Under the pieces are notes generated by a model. It made no database searches and was not told the origin of the DNA. It worked only from the letters and a program-made list of their open reading frames with translations. This document shows, in pieces, positions 11,201 through 27,100 of a DNA stretch of 64,000 bases (its first letter is position 1; each line of letters starts with the position of its first letter). The translations under genes were made by a program, and so were the position numbers. This stretch comes from Branchiostoma floridae. Its lineage: Eukaryota; Chordata; Leptocardii; Amphioxiformes; Branchiostomatidae. The stretch lies in contig NC_049980.1 in assembly GCF_000003815.2 (NCBI RefSeq), forward strand, positions 17,165,912 to 17,229,911, given 5' to 3'.

Positions 11201-14200
11201 CCTCCTAACTACAAATTACCATGACATGAGATAACCTGATTTCAATCAGTATAATTAGTGTGCTCAAGATGCACAACATCCCAAACATAGATGGGACAGT
11301 GTTAAGCTTAATAAAGTACTGTTGTATTCTCTAAGTACTGCAAAAGAAGGGCCTTTATAATGGTAAAGTAAATCTGTATCTGATTCAGGTATAAGACATG
11401 TTGTAGACAGTGGAACAACGAAGTGGGCACATCTGTAGAGTGTGGAGAACATGTATACAGTCAAGATTTAACAAAGATTAGACTGTTCCTGCCCTTCCTC
11501 TTGGTACCTGGCTAGCATCAGTATGTAAGGAATGAACATGAGCCAGTATTAACATTGGCGGCATTCCTGGGACACAGGATAGGGCAGGACCAGTCCTGAG
11601 GCTAAGTAGGCAGAAGAAGTGTGCAGTATGAGGTGCCCAGTGTCAGGCAACAAACCATGTACACATGAGATGAAGTCATGGTTTCATGTTCCTCCAAAGT
11701 GCTTGTTGGGAGCAAGTTGTGTCTGGAAAGTGTTCAATCTTGAATGACAATCAGGTAGTGAATACAGGCTCTCAGACAGTTTTCGTCCATCATTGTTACC
11801 TAAAATTCCTGACTAGTACAATTCCATAACATGCAATTGTTCTGGATGACATTGCACTTCCTACCCATCCAAGCCCTGGTCTATGCTACATCTGAAATCT
11901 GTAAATTTGACTCAATACTATTTTACTTCTTTAGACTACCTACGGATACCAGTACTGAGCCAGAGAAATATCCCTGTATAGCAAGAAGTAACTGTCAAGA
12001 GCCAAGAGAAGACATTGTGACTTGAAACAATGTAATCATTTTATCTACCCTTTGCTTTAGCTATCTTGTCCACAGCTGCAGACTGCAAAACAGAATAAGA
12101 GTAGAATTCATCTTGTAATCTCATCATCACTAAGGTTTGGCTGGGAATGACTAGTCTGACTGACCCTCCATGCATGGGTGACCAGTGATAAACCCTGGGC
12201 TGAGCTCATTGAGATATGACAACAACAGAGACAATGCCACATTACTTATACCATTTAACCTGTCGACCTTGACAATAAACAGAAAAACATGGCTGAAATA
12301 AAATCCCTGGATGGATCACGCACCTCCTCTGTCTGTTTACCAGTTCTTGCCCTTGAGTGGATAGGATGATGGTCTTAAATGTCTACGGTCAGACGACCTC
12401 AGGATCAACCCTGATTGCCATGTTTATCCCAAAACAGGAAATTTCAGACATAAGAGAAGGACATGAAAACATTCAAACATCCAGCGGAACTGGACGCAAA
12501 GGGTATTTATTTGGTAAACTCCTGAAGTTCAGAAGTATGTGCAACTCAGATGGTTTACCCTTGACAGGTATGAATATAAATGATGCTGCACATCCTTGGG
12601 CTGCCATGGGACAGTGCAGAGACAGTCTCCAATCCTCAAGCACCTTGTTTTGTCTAGCTAGGCTAGGAGTGTGTTGAAAGGCACACAAACAGAGACTACT
12701 TCAGCTCATGCAAGGACCAATGTTAGATGGTCTGCATGGGGGGATCCTGACAATGCTCAACAGTAAATTAAGGATTGCCAGTAACACTTAACGGTAAATT
12801 CAGAGAGGATGACAATGCTTAGTGAATTCAGAAGCTACCCAATGCATTCTTTAGCATTTGACTTTTGCATCAAACATCATTTTAAACCCAGAGTGTTCAG
12901 CAGTATGATGTTGGAAGAAATGTTTGCACACTTCTTTTGATAGCGGTAGAAAAGGCCATTAACCATCCATTGTAAGATGTCGAACAATCCAACAGCTGGT
13001 CACTAAGGTCTAGTTGTATATGACAGCGTAGAAAACGTCCTAAGTGGATATTCAATGCTGAGGGCATGCACAATCTAGGGGGTCCAGGTATACTCCCCGG
13101 GAAATTTTGAATTTTCCGATGCTGTGATGCAATTTCCTGCATTTTGAGAGGCAAATTTTAGGGAGAAAAAAGAAAAATAAAGAAAAAGAGGTGAATGTTC
13201 CAAGAGCAATCTGATGTCTACCTTTGCATGCCTAGATGTTACAAAGAACTTCTCCATTTGCTTAAGACTGAATTTAAGATAACAAATAATCCGCTCTGTA
13301 GTACTAATTGAAATGACTGATAACGCTTCATGAACAAGATAACAAAAAAATGCTTAACGCTGAAGTACAGCAGGATGGCTACTAGTACTATTGATGGTGA
13401 ATCAAAATAGCTCGTTAAGCCCAATGGAACAGGGCATGCAGACCCTCATCTTAACTGGCCTCCTACTGCTACAGTTTGATCCTTGTCATTGACCTAGCCC
13501 TTAAAAACAAAAATCTATTTTTTGCTGACGTGCAATGTGGTCTGGATTAAAAATATATATATATCTGTATAAATTCTTTTTCCTTCCAATAGGTCAGGCT
13601 GATTACTAGTATACATGTGGGGCTGTAAACTGCTCAACTATAATATGCCTGCATCCTTTCCACGGAATATCGCAAGGTGGGGAACTTGAGGTGTTTCTCA
13701 CTGCTACACATGTACACAAAGTTTCATGCTTGTTTCACAGCTGATAGTTTCTGTATTTAGGGATCCAATATGACAAAAGTTTACATCAACTAACAGAGCA
13801 TGATGAACCTACACAAAAAGCAAACTTTATAAATGTGGCAATTAATGAAACCAGCGGATCACTTGTACACTGTACTCTTGTCTGTCTCTTCCAATTCACC
13901 TTAGACCCATTAAGACTGGGGCTACATAGGAACAATTTGCCTTGGGCAAAAGTTCTGAGGGAACTAGAACTTAGAAGCAATAGGAACCATTTTCAGGAAC
14001 TAAGAGGACTGAAAAACTGAATATCATTATCCGTAAATAGTTTCATCAGGTTGGTAGATCAATCAAACAAAGTCTTCTTGGTTTCACAACCTTCTTCTAA
14101 TTTTTCCGTTTCATAACGTTCTTTTAATTCTTACGGAAGAAGTTTAAAACTTTCTACTTTTTTGGCAATGAATACACTAACATCATGTGGAATTCTGAGT

Positions 14201-17200
14201 AGTATCCTTTGACACTTTCCAAAAAGTTGAAGACTCTCCTTTCCACAACTGATGTCCTGATTGGGAGGATACTGGCAACACTTAACGGTAAGTCTAAAGT
14301 ACAGGTAACGCTTAATGCTAAATTCAGAAAGAACAACAATGCTTATAATGGTAAATTCTGAAGCATAGTAAACTATTAAGTAAACATATTCTGCAATCAC
14401 CTACATGTAAATGTAACAGTGGAACTTTTGCATCAAAACTGTTGATTTAACAGGTGTTGAGCCGGTGACAATATCATCTTGAACCCAGTGTATTCAGTAG
14501 TATGATCTCAATATCTGATATTGCCTCCGCAAGTTACCGCAAGTCTATTCATCATGAAGAATATACTGATAACACATTGAATTGGAGTGGCCCGGCTGTA
14601 GTAGCTGGTAAGCATGCAGACCCTCATATTGAGTCATAACTTTCAGGAGTAGATGGTGCCTATACATCCTCTCCCACCTATGCAATGCAAGTAGGTTGAA
14701 TGTGTAAGAAGATGGATGAGTTTCCTTCCTGCACCTGGCACCTAGACATGAACCCCAGACTTCCTGTGTTCCACCTGTGACCAGGGGATGGCCTCCCACA
14801 TGGAGGCTACCCAGGAGGAAAACCTTGTGTGACAATACTGGTGTTTGGTCCCCTGCCCTCTGGAAATTGGATTTCATAATTGGAATATATTGCATGAAAA
14901 CAACACTTACAAAACTCTTAAAATGTGTTCTTTACCTACATAAAAATTATATAAATTCATTGAGTGATTTGCCAAATCTGCAGTTGCTCAGTGGTCGCTG
15001 TCTCTACTAGGATCCCATTCACACACAAAAAAAATGGAGTGAAACAAAGAACCGATTAATATTTTTCTCATTTTTAGACAATTGGATTAAACTCAAACTT
15101 GCGACTGCGACCACCCTGAGTCGGAATGGCATTGCGCTTCCAAAATGTTGCCAAAGACTACCTCGTGATTTCCAAGGGTAAAGTGACATCAATTTTTTCA
15201 TGTTAAGGCCAAACCAACCTTATTTGTTGCTTCTCGGATTCTGCTGTCAAATTTTTCCAAATTTGAAAAAAAAATTGGCTACACCTTCCGTTGACAAATT
15301 TTTACTGCCTCTCCTGACAAATAAACTATGGCTATTATGGGCGTCACATTTCAGTGCTTGTACGTGGATAATTTAAACAGTATGTATATTATTTTTTTTA
15401 AACTGGGGCTTCGCTAATCAGGGACCACCCTACATATTGATTTTTTTTTTCAACCTGCCGGTCTAATTTTTTTTCTGAAAAAATCAGAGAAGCAACAAAT
15501 GAAATTGGTATGGCTTAACTGTTGGGAAATCGGTCAGGTTGGGTTACATTTTGACACATCAACGGTTGGCAAGACACTGAAGAAAATGGTGCTTGTGAGG
15601 TCATACGGATCATTGGGATAGTCTATTGTACTGAGGATGGAAATGTTGCCTTTGATGTACTTATACGCCCAAAATCAATTGGATTAGGAACATTCACACT
15701 CAAAAATTGATTTGGATCAGGTAAGTTTTAATTGGATTTGACACATAACTCACTTCCTGTTTTTTTTAATGTGAATAGTGAGTGAGTGTGTGTGTGTGAA
15801 TGGGGTCCAAAAGGTGGTATAAGATAAGCAAGTTATATTGAGTTAAAGACTTGTATACAATTTTATTCTTACTCTCGTGTGCCTTATGAAAAAGTCATAT
15901 GATATCTGATAGAAGGCACATTGACTGTATTGTATTGAGAAACCTTTAGCTTTGCTAGGCTTCAAAGATCACATTACACTTTGAGTAAACATCCGTGCTT
16001 TTGCAACAACATTCTTTCAACAACTCTGACCATGATTGTAAATTGGATTTGATGGAGGTTTGACCATATACAATAAGTTTCTGGACAATGATACTTAGAA
16101 ACAGAATTGTCAGGAAAGGGGATTATGGTCTAACTTTTTTGCACTACTTTTGTGGGTTCTTCTACCTTCTGATTTATAGATGACCAAGGCTAACCACAAT
16201 GTTGATGTGATGTTGGGAAGCTTCCAAAACTACTAAAAAATTTGTGATAGCACACAATCAGATCTAGCGTTCACGTGGGAAGATGTGACACAGCCTGTTC
16301 TCTTGCCATGTGTGGTACATCTGCTTTGTAGATATGTCTGTCTTTCCGGGCAATACCCATCTCTTTAAATGGTCGGACCTTGGCTATAGTCCCAATCCCT
16401 AAGACATTATTTCCCAGATCATGAAAGAACATCTTTTTAAGAGTCAAAAAGAATGGGGACAGATAGATAGGTTGTAATAATTGTAATAGGTTGTTAGATG
16501 TCATTTTTCGAACACCATAAACATACATGATGTACATGAGTTTGTTCACTCCTGCACTTGGAAATTATTGAGTTACAAACTCTACAATATGAATGGTCTT
16601 GACAGCAGCACTGTCAAGGAACAGCAGATACAGCTGGAAGGACACACTTATGAAAAGCAGATCTTCTGAACTACTGTCTGTAGTGTATGTTGTACACACT
16701 CCAATACAGAGTAAAGAACATTGCATATCAAAACAAAAACATGCTTTATCTTATCAACCACTTTGCAAGGTCAGTTTACAGAGTGTTCTGATAAAATAGT
16801 GTTGGAGGAATGCTAAACAAATCACACCATCAAGCCAGGGAGACATTCTGACAATGTGTCAGCAACAAATTGAAATAAACATTTTTCTTAAATGTGACAA
16901 AATAGATCAATCAGTCTGATATGACACAAACCTGTTCAAATATTGATATTCATTTACATATGAATAATCACCAAACATTTGTGTGTTCTTAGACACTTGT
17001 AATAATATTATCATACTATATATATTATATTGCTTATCATTGCTATGAAGATTGCTATACATTATACATTATCCTTGTCAAGTGCTATCTAGTCCCTATA
17101 TGTAGGGTATAAATACGAGGGACCCTGCATTTATACCCATTTATATGCCTTCCCCCAACCCAGGCCAGGAATGTCAGGTATTCTCAAGGTCCAGACGGTT

Positions 17201-20200
17201 TTCTCTCTCAGTCCCTCCAGTTGAATACAACAGCATCAGCCTTAACATGTTCAAGTCACAGGCAGTTGAAATCATATACAGCCTGACAAATACCTCCTTC
17301 TGGAATAGCTATATACAGTGTGAGGCACTACAAATATAGCGCCCACGGGACCAAAAGTGGTGCACCACAATGCTATATTGATTTATGAAGTCCAGGAAAT
17401 AATAGCACTTATTCTAGTCACTAGTGTCAGACAGAGGACAACCCCTCCTGACCTACAAGCAGCATTGACTACAGTTTGATTCACCCCTGAATAAATACTT
17501 CTTGTAACATTAACCTTTTATACATGAGACACTTCAAAATAAAGTCACAATTTTCTGCACTCTAGTATGCTGTGAAAGAAGTCTCTGAGGAAAAATCCAT
17601 CCTGGGCAGGCAATGAAAAAGGGAAACGTGGCATGCAAATCTGGCTATGACCCAATTTATGGGACAGGGTCTGGCCCCTATAGGAGAACAATGATTGTAC
17701 TTTCAAAGCCCAATCTAAAGTAATCAAGAAAGGAAAGGCCAAGCATTAATTCTGATGTCCAAACAGTCATCCATCAATGGCTCGGTCATTGTTGAAGAGA
17801 CGGGGTCAAACAGGTATTAATAAGATTACAATGCATAATGAAAGAAACTGAAGTACAAAAGGAAAGATAAAGGATAAAATTGGGAAATTAAATTCTAACA
17901 AAAGAGTAAAGCAATACAAACGGAAGGTAAGGAAATGACTGAAATGAAAAGAAGGAAAGAAAAGAAACCAAACTGGTACAGTGAAAAAGAAGAAACAAAC
18001 TAGTAAAAGATGAGGAGGTAATATCATTAGAGTGTAGGTATGGTGTGCTCCGCATTCACTATATATCTTTCCTGTTTTCAGTTTGTTTATGATCATTGAC
18101 ATGGCCAACAACCTTCCACAGAGCAAACCCAGGGCACTTACTGATAACACCAAGACCTCCAAACAACACTGTAGGATACACATGGACTGATAGTGGAAAC
18201 AACAACACTGAGGATCTCTAAAACATCAGGCCTGCTCACACTCCTTTGCCCCACAGAGTCAGAGACATATTCCCTCATAAATTCCCTTGAGAAAATGACA
18301 ATTTCTTGTTAGCATTGTTCTAAAAGTGGCAACATTTCTCATGGTCCACCTCTCACTAGATGTTTTATATTTTTCTTTTTTTTTACAGTTAAAAAATGTC
18401 TGGAACAGTACTAACCATTGCACAAAACTTTTACATGGGAAACACAAAGTGTTATTGAAGTGACAGAACAATACCACCTGTACTGGCTGTAGTCTAGACT
18501 TTCACAGACTGCCCCAGCTGGAATATAAACAACTGGCCATTCACCAGCATTTTTAGCTGCTTAATCACCTGTACAGCCAATTAAGCTTGCAAGGTACATG
18601 TAGTCAGACTGCAGAGTGAAAACTTGAAACTGTTGCATCTATTGTGTATCATGGAAGATCTGATTAATACATACACTACCACAGCATTTCCTTTAGGACT
18701 GCAAGGAAAAAAAATCATCTTTTTCTTGGCATGAGTGCTTACAGACAGTAGATGTGTAATTCTCAAGAATTCCATGGAAAGTTTGAAATTTTGAGTATCC
18801 GGACCACAAAGCCTTACAGTACATTTATCATTGGATTCAAGAAGCAACCGAAAGAGTTTAGTATATTGACATATCAGGGTAAGTGGATTTATGACCTTGG
18901 TCTTGGACACTTTGACAGACCTGAACCCCGGCTATTTCTCATGAGTAAGAATTCTTTTGCTTTTGTAATTGTTCAACACAGCTATCTTGCAAGGCCAGCC
19001 CATGGAAAATTAACTCATGATCTGTGATAAGACAAGACATTTATAGTTTTAAGGCGACAGTCCTCCACAAGGACAAGCCTAAAAAGTTGCACTTATGTTT
19101 CAAACTGCAATATCAATGTATGATGACCATAGGAAATTTGAGTACAAAATTTATGTATCAGCTTTAACAATGTTAAGAAAGAAGTCTTTAATCAGATATA
19201 CTGATAATTTTATGCAAATGAAGTCTCATTTGCATAATCAATATTCAATGACCTTCACCTGTACATAACTTCAGATTTGCATATTAATATTTGATTACAT
19301 GAAGCATCACTTTAAGCTATCTACATACCAGAAAAATTATGACGAACCGTCAACCTCTTCCTGAGCTATTCTCTTTCAAATTCTGACACTAAACTGGCCC
19401 TGCAGTTAGAAAACAAGCCATTAGGGGGCCCAAACCTATACAACTTACATGTACCCATACCACTCTTGACCTCAAGAGCTGTCTTAGTGTCTATCACTCA
19501 AAAATCATAGCTATAGCATGTAAAGAACTAAAGATATCAAACCCAGAAGTTCCTCTGCAGTACCGCAAGAAGTCACAAGAGGGCCCAAAATCTAATCGTT
19601 TCCAGATCTCGTCAAGACCAACACACATACCGAATATCAATACATGCATTCAACTAGATGCAAAATGTATATGCAAACAAGTAGGTATGGACTGACATAG
19701 ATAGGCAATGACCCTTGTTATCATAAGCTGAAGGACCTCATACTGGCAGAGCACATTGCCCATTACCCTGTAACCATGCTAACTTTATGGGATTGTTTAT
19801 GGGCCTGGTTTTATAAAGAAGGGATGACAACATCTGAAGGGGTAATCATGTTGCATTAACGTTTCCACAATAATAAATTTGAATTTGTCTGTCAGTCTAT
19901 CAAAGTAAGTACCAGGCAGTATACATATGTACATATGCATGCACATCAAACCTATTTCTTGAATTTCATTTTAAATGCAGAAAATGAACATTCCCTCACA
20001 TGTGAGGTGCAGAATGCATACATCTCTTATTTGGTAAAAGGGATTAGGGTTTACATCCCAGAATACCTCTAAAAGTGATAAACTTTAAAAAGGTCCTTTA
20101 CTTTTATGAAGACTCCTCCATAAAACAGCTGCTTGGAGGGGTTTGGAATAATTAGTCCCCTACCTTGAGGGAACACCCTGGCAGTAAAAACTAGTCCTGG

Positions 20201-21118
20201 TGATAGATTAATGACCAGGTCCCAGTGATTTAACGAAGTCGAAATAGACCTTCAGTAGGTTTCCAATAACGAGGTGGTGAATGGACGGATTAGCTACCTT
20301 ATTCTATGATGAAAGCAATAACACTTGATAACTTATAATCATGGTAGTTACTACAGTATCTAGTGGTGGAAAACATGGTTTCACTTCGGTTGGCACAAAG
20401 TAGGACAACCTGGAAGAAATTTTATAATATTATTCTAGATCTAGTCACCATTGGAGGAGATAGAATTGTTTACAGTTATTGTTTACTGTACCTGTACCTG
20501 AACAAACTAAACACTTTCCTGCTACATCCCATGGCAGAGATGGCAATTTTTTTTATACTTCAGGATTTTACTTACAAATAATATCTTACTATGTACAATG
20601 ATGACAATTTACCAATTAATAGTACAGTTGGTTACTTGTATTTCTCTCTTGCCATGGCTTCGCGAATAGCTCACAGATAATTGATCATACATATCTAGGT
20701 CTTGGTCCAGGTCTGGACCTGTACCACTGCTTTACTTGTAGAACTGTACCATACCCCTTATCTATATATCTACGTCATAGCAGTATAAATAAAAAGTCAT
20801 TTCAATGTTATTTCAACAGAACTAATAGTAATACGAATAAACAGCTTTTTGTTAGTTCAATTGTTTTGAAGGAATCTGCATTGCCCTTGTGAGTAACCTT
20901 GCTCTGAAAGCAAAAGTCAGATACACAGACATGCAGCAGCCTCCATAGCAGGCTCGCTGGGCCTTTTATCGGGCCCGGCAGTACCCAGTAACCCAGTATA
21001 AAAAGAAAAGGCCAGCAAAAGTGTATTATGAGCCAAAAGACGAAAAAAGGCCCAGAGGGCCTGCTATGGAGGCTAGACATGCAGACACATACACGCGTGC
21101 GCGCACACACCTACAAGT

Positions 21119-21155
<37 letters not shown>

Positions 21156-24100
21156 CACACACATGCATTAATGCAAACACAATCGAATCTTATGCTTTTC
21201 AAAATATCGTGTTCATAATCCAACTAAAGCTGCTGCAAATATATTCACCTCCTTGGCAGAGGTGGTGCAGGAAACCAAAGACCTAGTGATTAGATTGGGT
21301 TTGACCATATCAATCAACATCCTACTTGGCTGTAAACAAATACTGAAGGACATGGTCTTGTCCATTTGCCATGTTGGTAACAGCTCAGGTCACATCTATC
21401 CAGGCCAAGTTACAGCTGTTACAACAAACCTATGTCCACATGTAAGCACAGGATTTGGCCCAGGCTGTTTCCTCTTAACTACTTATTCACCAGGCTGTTG
21501 GCACGTCCACTGTCAAATCTCTGGTAGGACATGAAGTGTTCCAATCAGATTCATGATCAAGGGCACAAGTTACAGAAATACTCCATCCATGCCAATACAA
21601 TGTCATTCATACCATTTTGTGAAATGAACACTGGCAAGGGGAGAGCAAAATGTCATCACTCCACAAAAAGCCTGACACAAAGTCTCCAGATAACCTAATG
21701 GTGTAGGCTGGGGTGAGGGTCAAGTGACTGCCTTAAATTTGTGTCAGGTGACTGTTTACATACAGTATGGCTTGCTCTTGGTCTCATTCACAAAGGTCTG
21801 TTCCCTTGATTGCTACCTGGATGTTTTAAAAGATGAAACCTGACCCTTTCCTTTCAGAGGAATGACAGATTCCACACATCTAGAATAGACCAGTCTAGAC
21901 AAGAGCCAATGACCTGCCCCCCCTGAGATCTGGGAATGATTAGGCCAAGTTGAGTGGCAGGATCTACATTGCCCTGGCAGGTCTGCATGCCAATCTTTCA
22001 TCTGCCATTAATACTTTTAATGTACTCTCATTTCATCCACTAGAAATACAAAACATTTAGCTTCATAGATAGAGACTCATGTCTCCATTTCTATCATTAA
22101 TGGCATCTCATCATGAAGGACAATGTGTGTATCAAATACGTGGCTGTCTGTAGCTTTTAGATTTTGTCTGTCCCACTGATTGTTTGTTCGCCCATGTTGT
22201 TGATGTTATTTTGAGCTCATAAAACCTTTGCAATTGTGCGCTGGTGGGGGAGGACGTAAATTTGACCAGGAGAACAGGTTCATTTCAAAATTACAATATT
22301 CTAGGATTACATTTTGAGTAGACTTGTGTGTACAAGCATCATCCATGCATCAGAACTGCCAGCCAACACATTTCAATTATTATTTGTGGGTCATTCTGTA
22401 GTAATTTGTCCATATTAGATAGAAGAATGGTCCATAAAAAGTGACCAAATTTCTGTGTTTTAAGGGTCGCTATAGGCTTCAAACTTTTTGTGCACCTTTC
22501 TAAATGTCCAATAGTCCATTTACCACACTGATTAGCTTAGGGACTCTACTGTTAGCAAGAAATTGTGCCCGATGTTGGTCACACAAGCAGTTTTGGCACT
22601 GCCATTTTACATTGACCTACTTTCAAAGTCTTATACTTAAGTGCCGAAATCTCTCTATCCCATGATAAGATAGTCTTCAAACTTTTTTTGTATATCCCTA
22701 AAATTAGGCTAAATGTGTGATAGTCACTTGACTGCTTTGTCAAGCTTATCCCGACTACTGTTGGTGAGAAAGTGTGACGGTAGTTGCAAAATCATATACG
22801 GCGCAGTATATTAGAAGCGGGTCTGTATGCGGGTACTTGAATTTTGAAAAGGATTATTGTCAAAAAGACAAATGAGGTAACTTTGCAAAAAGTCGGGTGC
22901 ATATGTCACCCCAGAAATATCATCTAATAGACTATCAAAAAATAACACTCTCTTCTGGAGTGGAACTGTGGACTGGCAGGGGTGATGAAGTGAACAATGT
23001 ACCATCAAACCGAGAAGATGACCTAAAAAAGCACTTCCCAAGATAAGAGGGTATAACTATAACCCATCATTATCATGATATGCACATTCCTTTCATAACC
23101 ATTTAGACAATATTTAACAACCAAATTTTTGACAGTTTATAGAGAAGTTTAACTTGACCCCTACTGGTATTCTTGACTTAGATGGATAAATCCCATCTGA
23201 AATGAAAGGAATAACTAATAGGCAGCACTGCAATGGATAATTTATTACTTACCACGTTGTTACAAGTTAAATCTTCTGCTAAGACTGGCCATGATGATGA
23301 TGATGATGATAATAATGACAATGATGGACTATATCGATCTGGCAATTATAATAGATGTACTAATAGGTACCATCCCTGTCAACAAAGTGGCAACTATGCC
23401 AGCACCAAACGATTTTGATTTACAGTGACACCTTCATTCATAACATGTGTTTTGGCAGGGAGGTTCAGATGCTCCAAGTGGGAGGATAGGTCAAAGGTCA
23501 AGGTCAAGCAGCCATGAAGGGTGTCAGCCAAGTAACACAGAAACAGCTGCATATTCATGAGCCAAGACGCCTTTCTTCCGACTGAAAGAAGGAAAACTCA
23601 CCATCTTGCTACCCTGAGCTCACCATGATCTCCTTGCATGTGACCCCTTCACCTGTACTCTTGTGTCACCAAGTCTGCCAGACAGTCTGACAACACCCCT
23701 CTGTAGAAACAGCTGTAACCCCGCAAGGTAACTAACCTACAAGGTTTGTTCTTGACCACATTGGTGTGCTCTGTGCCAAGAGGACATGCCTCCCAAGAAT
23801 CCAGTCAACTGTGGGTTGTGCTGTCAGGAGGCAGGAAAGACCAGGGAACTGGAGAACCCACAGCTGTGTCATGCAAGCCTGAGGACCAACAGTTTGACCT
23901 GGCTCAATGCTAAAGCACAACAAATGGAAAAATACTGCATAGAACTACACAAACAGGTTGTTTTTCAGTATTCATGGACCAGTCCTATATACTGCACATC
24001 TAGAAAACCAACTCTACCATGAAAAACTATCTTCCAGCAAAAGTTTAGTTTTTGATAAACTTGGATATGTCTACATGTTGAATGCTTTTAGTGTCATGTA

Positions 24101-27100
24101 CGCATTAATACCATTGTAATTATACCATAATAACAAAAGCTAAGTTCATCCCCTATTACAACAGAAAGAATACACACGCCTCCTCAAGTTACCCTCCTGA
24201 GGCCAAAGGTCATACAAAGCTGCCCAGGGGGACAAAGGTCAAATGTTTAATGTGACAAATTGGTTTTCCAATTCAAGTTGATGATGGGAAAGACTATTAG
24301 TTCCAAGTAAATAGTTCTATTTCAGTCCAGTTAACATTCTGGAGACCTTAATCAATGGATGTAAATAGCAATTTCACAATAACCCCATCACATTTTGACA
24401 GATCGAACTATCAAACTTTGATTGAAAGGTATTGATCTTTATTCCTCCATGTACATCAAATGAATCAAATACAGAAAACACGTATTCCGTTTATCATGTA
24501 AACTCATACATTACATGCCATAATACATTATAAATGATAGGATACTAACACTAAATATGACCATTGAATAGTCTGGCTGTTTGAATAATACTCAATGACT
24601 TACCTGATTAAAGGTGATGCCTGGAAAAGGTTACTATATTGTCTGGGAATGTGAAGTATTTCCTCTAAGAATTTGATCAGGAGCATGAAAGAATAATTAC
24701 ACAAGTTCCTTACCTTCCTGGAGGAATAGACCTGGCAGTGATCCATGTATTACTAAGAATAATGTTCATGTCTGTCTACATCATGATTCAAACTTAAATG
24801 CTTTGAATTCGTCCTTGCCCTTAAATACTCTTTCTAATGAGTCACAAACAACAGCCCAAATAAACGTCACTTCAAAATAAACAAGCTAAGTAAATCAGTG
24901 AGCGGTAACTTTGTTACTACATATTATGGTTAGGTCTCTTTTTATACGTCATGAGCTTTTACAAGGTTACATCCATGCACTTCTGAGTCCTTTGTAAATA
25001 GGATTAGATACATCTTGACCTTCAAACTAAAAGTTGTCATGACATGCCTATTTAAGCTCTCGCTATAGTAAAGCCTTTGCTTTCAAAATCTTTATAAGAA
25101 GCCTTTGGCTAGCTATATGTAGCAAACTGTTTCTTCTTCTAAATACATATAAATTTTTGCTTCAGGAAAAGAAGGACAGAAGACCTTTTAGGCTGGGTAT
25201 ATATGAATCAACGGCAGGGGGTACATTTAACAATGAGGTAGAAATGTACAGTTATACCGTTAAAATTACAACATGCAGAGGAAAGTTGAAAGAAAAATAA
25301 TACATAATTATTGGAGCCTGAAAGATGCACTGACAACTTCCTCCATGGTCAGTGTCCCTAGCTACAGTTGATGCCTATCCATCCCATCTCCTGTGTGGGT
25401 GGGAAGAGGAAAATCCTGTCTCCCCATACATCAATTCCCTAAGGTCTCCGTTTAAGTGGTAATGGAAACAGGGATCTTACATAAGCTGTATTATGTCTCT
25501 GGAAAATGTAGATACTTCTATCCGCTAGGTCATGAAAAATGTAGATGTCTGGCACAGACAAGAAGTACTAAATGCTCTTTTGAGACATTCATGATTTAAT
25601 ACAGGACTGATCTAATGATTATTTCATTGATTGATTTTCAAGCTACAACATGTTGACATATTTATGTATCTTCTTGCACATTTCGTAGTATTGGTTCTGT
25701 ATCTGTATCTATATAGCCCGTATAACACACCAGCTTAAGGACCTACAAAGTTACCCCTCATTGATCTACTTACCACAGTCAAAGACTCAAACCTGTCTAT
25801 AGTGGCCACTCAAGGGACTGGAGGAATTTGGCCACAACAGACAGGTTGCCACTATAGAGAAAATGTTGATCAATTGACCATGATCAATAAGTTACACATG
25901 TTTTCAGTACCCACTAATCTTTCTCACCAAATAGCATTGTCTTGTTGTCTCAGAATTAAACTGACCCTGCCAAAGTCAAACCTACCGAAAATGATTGATA
26001 TTGCCATGAAAATGATTGATATTGCCATGCGGAATGTTGGTAAATTCAACAACAAAGACTTGCACTCTAACATTCAAGGCATGCATACCTTCCGCTACTG
26101 GCAAAATGACCCTGTCTGGAACTCCAATTCCTCGCAAACTACGATTTTAACCGGGACGCACGGTGACATACGACCAGTGTATGGTCGCAGTGTTTCTATA
26201 TCTACAGGACCGGAAATCGTGTGGCCATGGCCGCGTTGTACAGGTGGCTGCTATAGATTATTTCTTAATGCTTAGGTCAATGGGAAAAATCCAAGGGACC
26301 GACAAAAAGTGACCGCATGGCCAGGTGGTCGCTATGTAAAGGTGGTCGCTAATACAGGTTTGACTGTATATAGCTTGACTGTCTATTTTACTGTGACAAT
26401 TATTTGGGCTGTTGCTTGTGATCTTTAGAAAGGGCAAGGACAAATTCAAAACATTAGTTCATCACAGTACAGGTAAGAAAGCAAGGTACATGTATCATTT
26501 TAGGAAACAATTTTTCTGAATCATTTCCGTTTTATTCTACTAGTACAACACCTTGTCTACAGAGAGGATAATACAAGATGTTTGTATATGGAAGTAGGTC
26601 AACTTGTTTACTTCCACTATTTAGGTAAGAAAGACAGAACACAGTCCTCCTTCAAATAGCCTGTCAGGAACATGAAAGATAGGACTGACTGGGGATGGTG
26701 TGCTGATTTAACAGTAAAACCATCCTGTCACTGAAGAATTTGAATATCACCCCTATCATGTATACAACCACCTGCACTGAGATATATGTCACAGCAATGT
26801 CCTTTTTCTTACCAGCTATTTCTTCATCCTCTCTTACTTCAAGATTGGCCAGTTTATTATTGTAACCTGTCAGTAATTAAGGATACCTTAACAATACAAA
26901 CAATACAGAAGCAATGTTTGACATGATGTGCTCACAATTAACACACCATACATTTGTATATGTACTAAATAGCACCCTCAAGCCATCAGGGAAGAGTTCA
27001 ACTTCAGTCTATCCCAACTTTCCTCTCATGTGCCAGATGTAGACTTCCATCATCAGATCTCTTGACCTGCTAAAGAATGCCATTTGACTCATGACACCTG

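Noticed and set aside
17860-18010. Purine-rich A/G tract
   Set aside because: Compositional only; no repeat unit or motif.
22420-22790. Two segments sharing TTCAAACTTTTTGT and GACTACTGTTGGTGAG-like words
   Set aside because: Similarity is patchy and I could not define unit borders.
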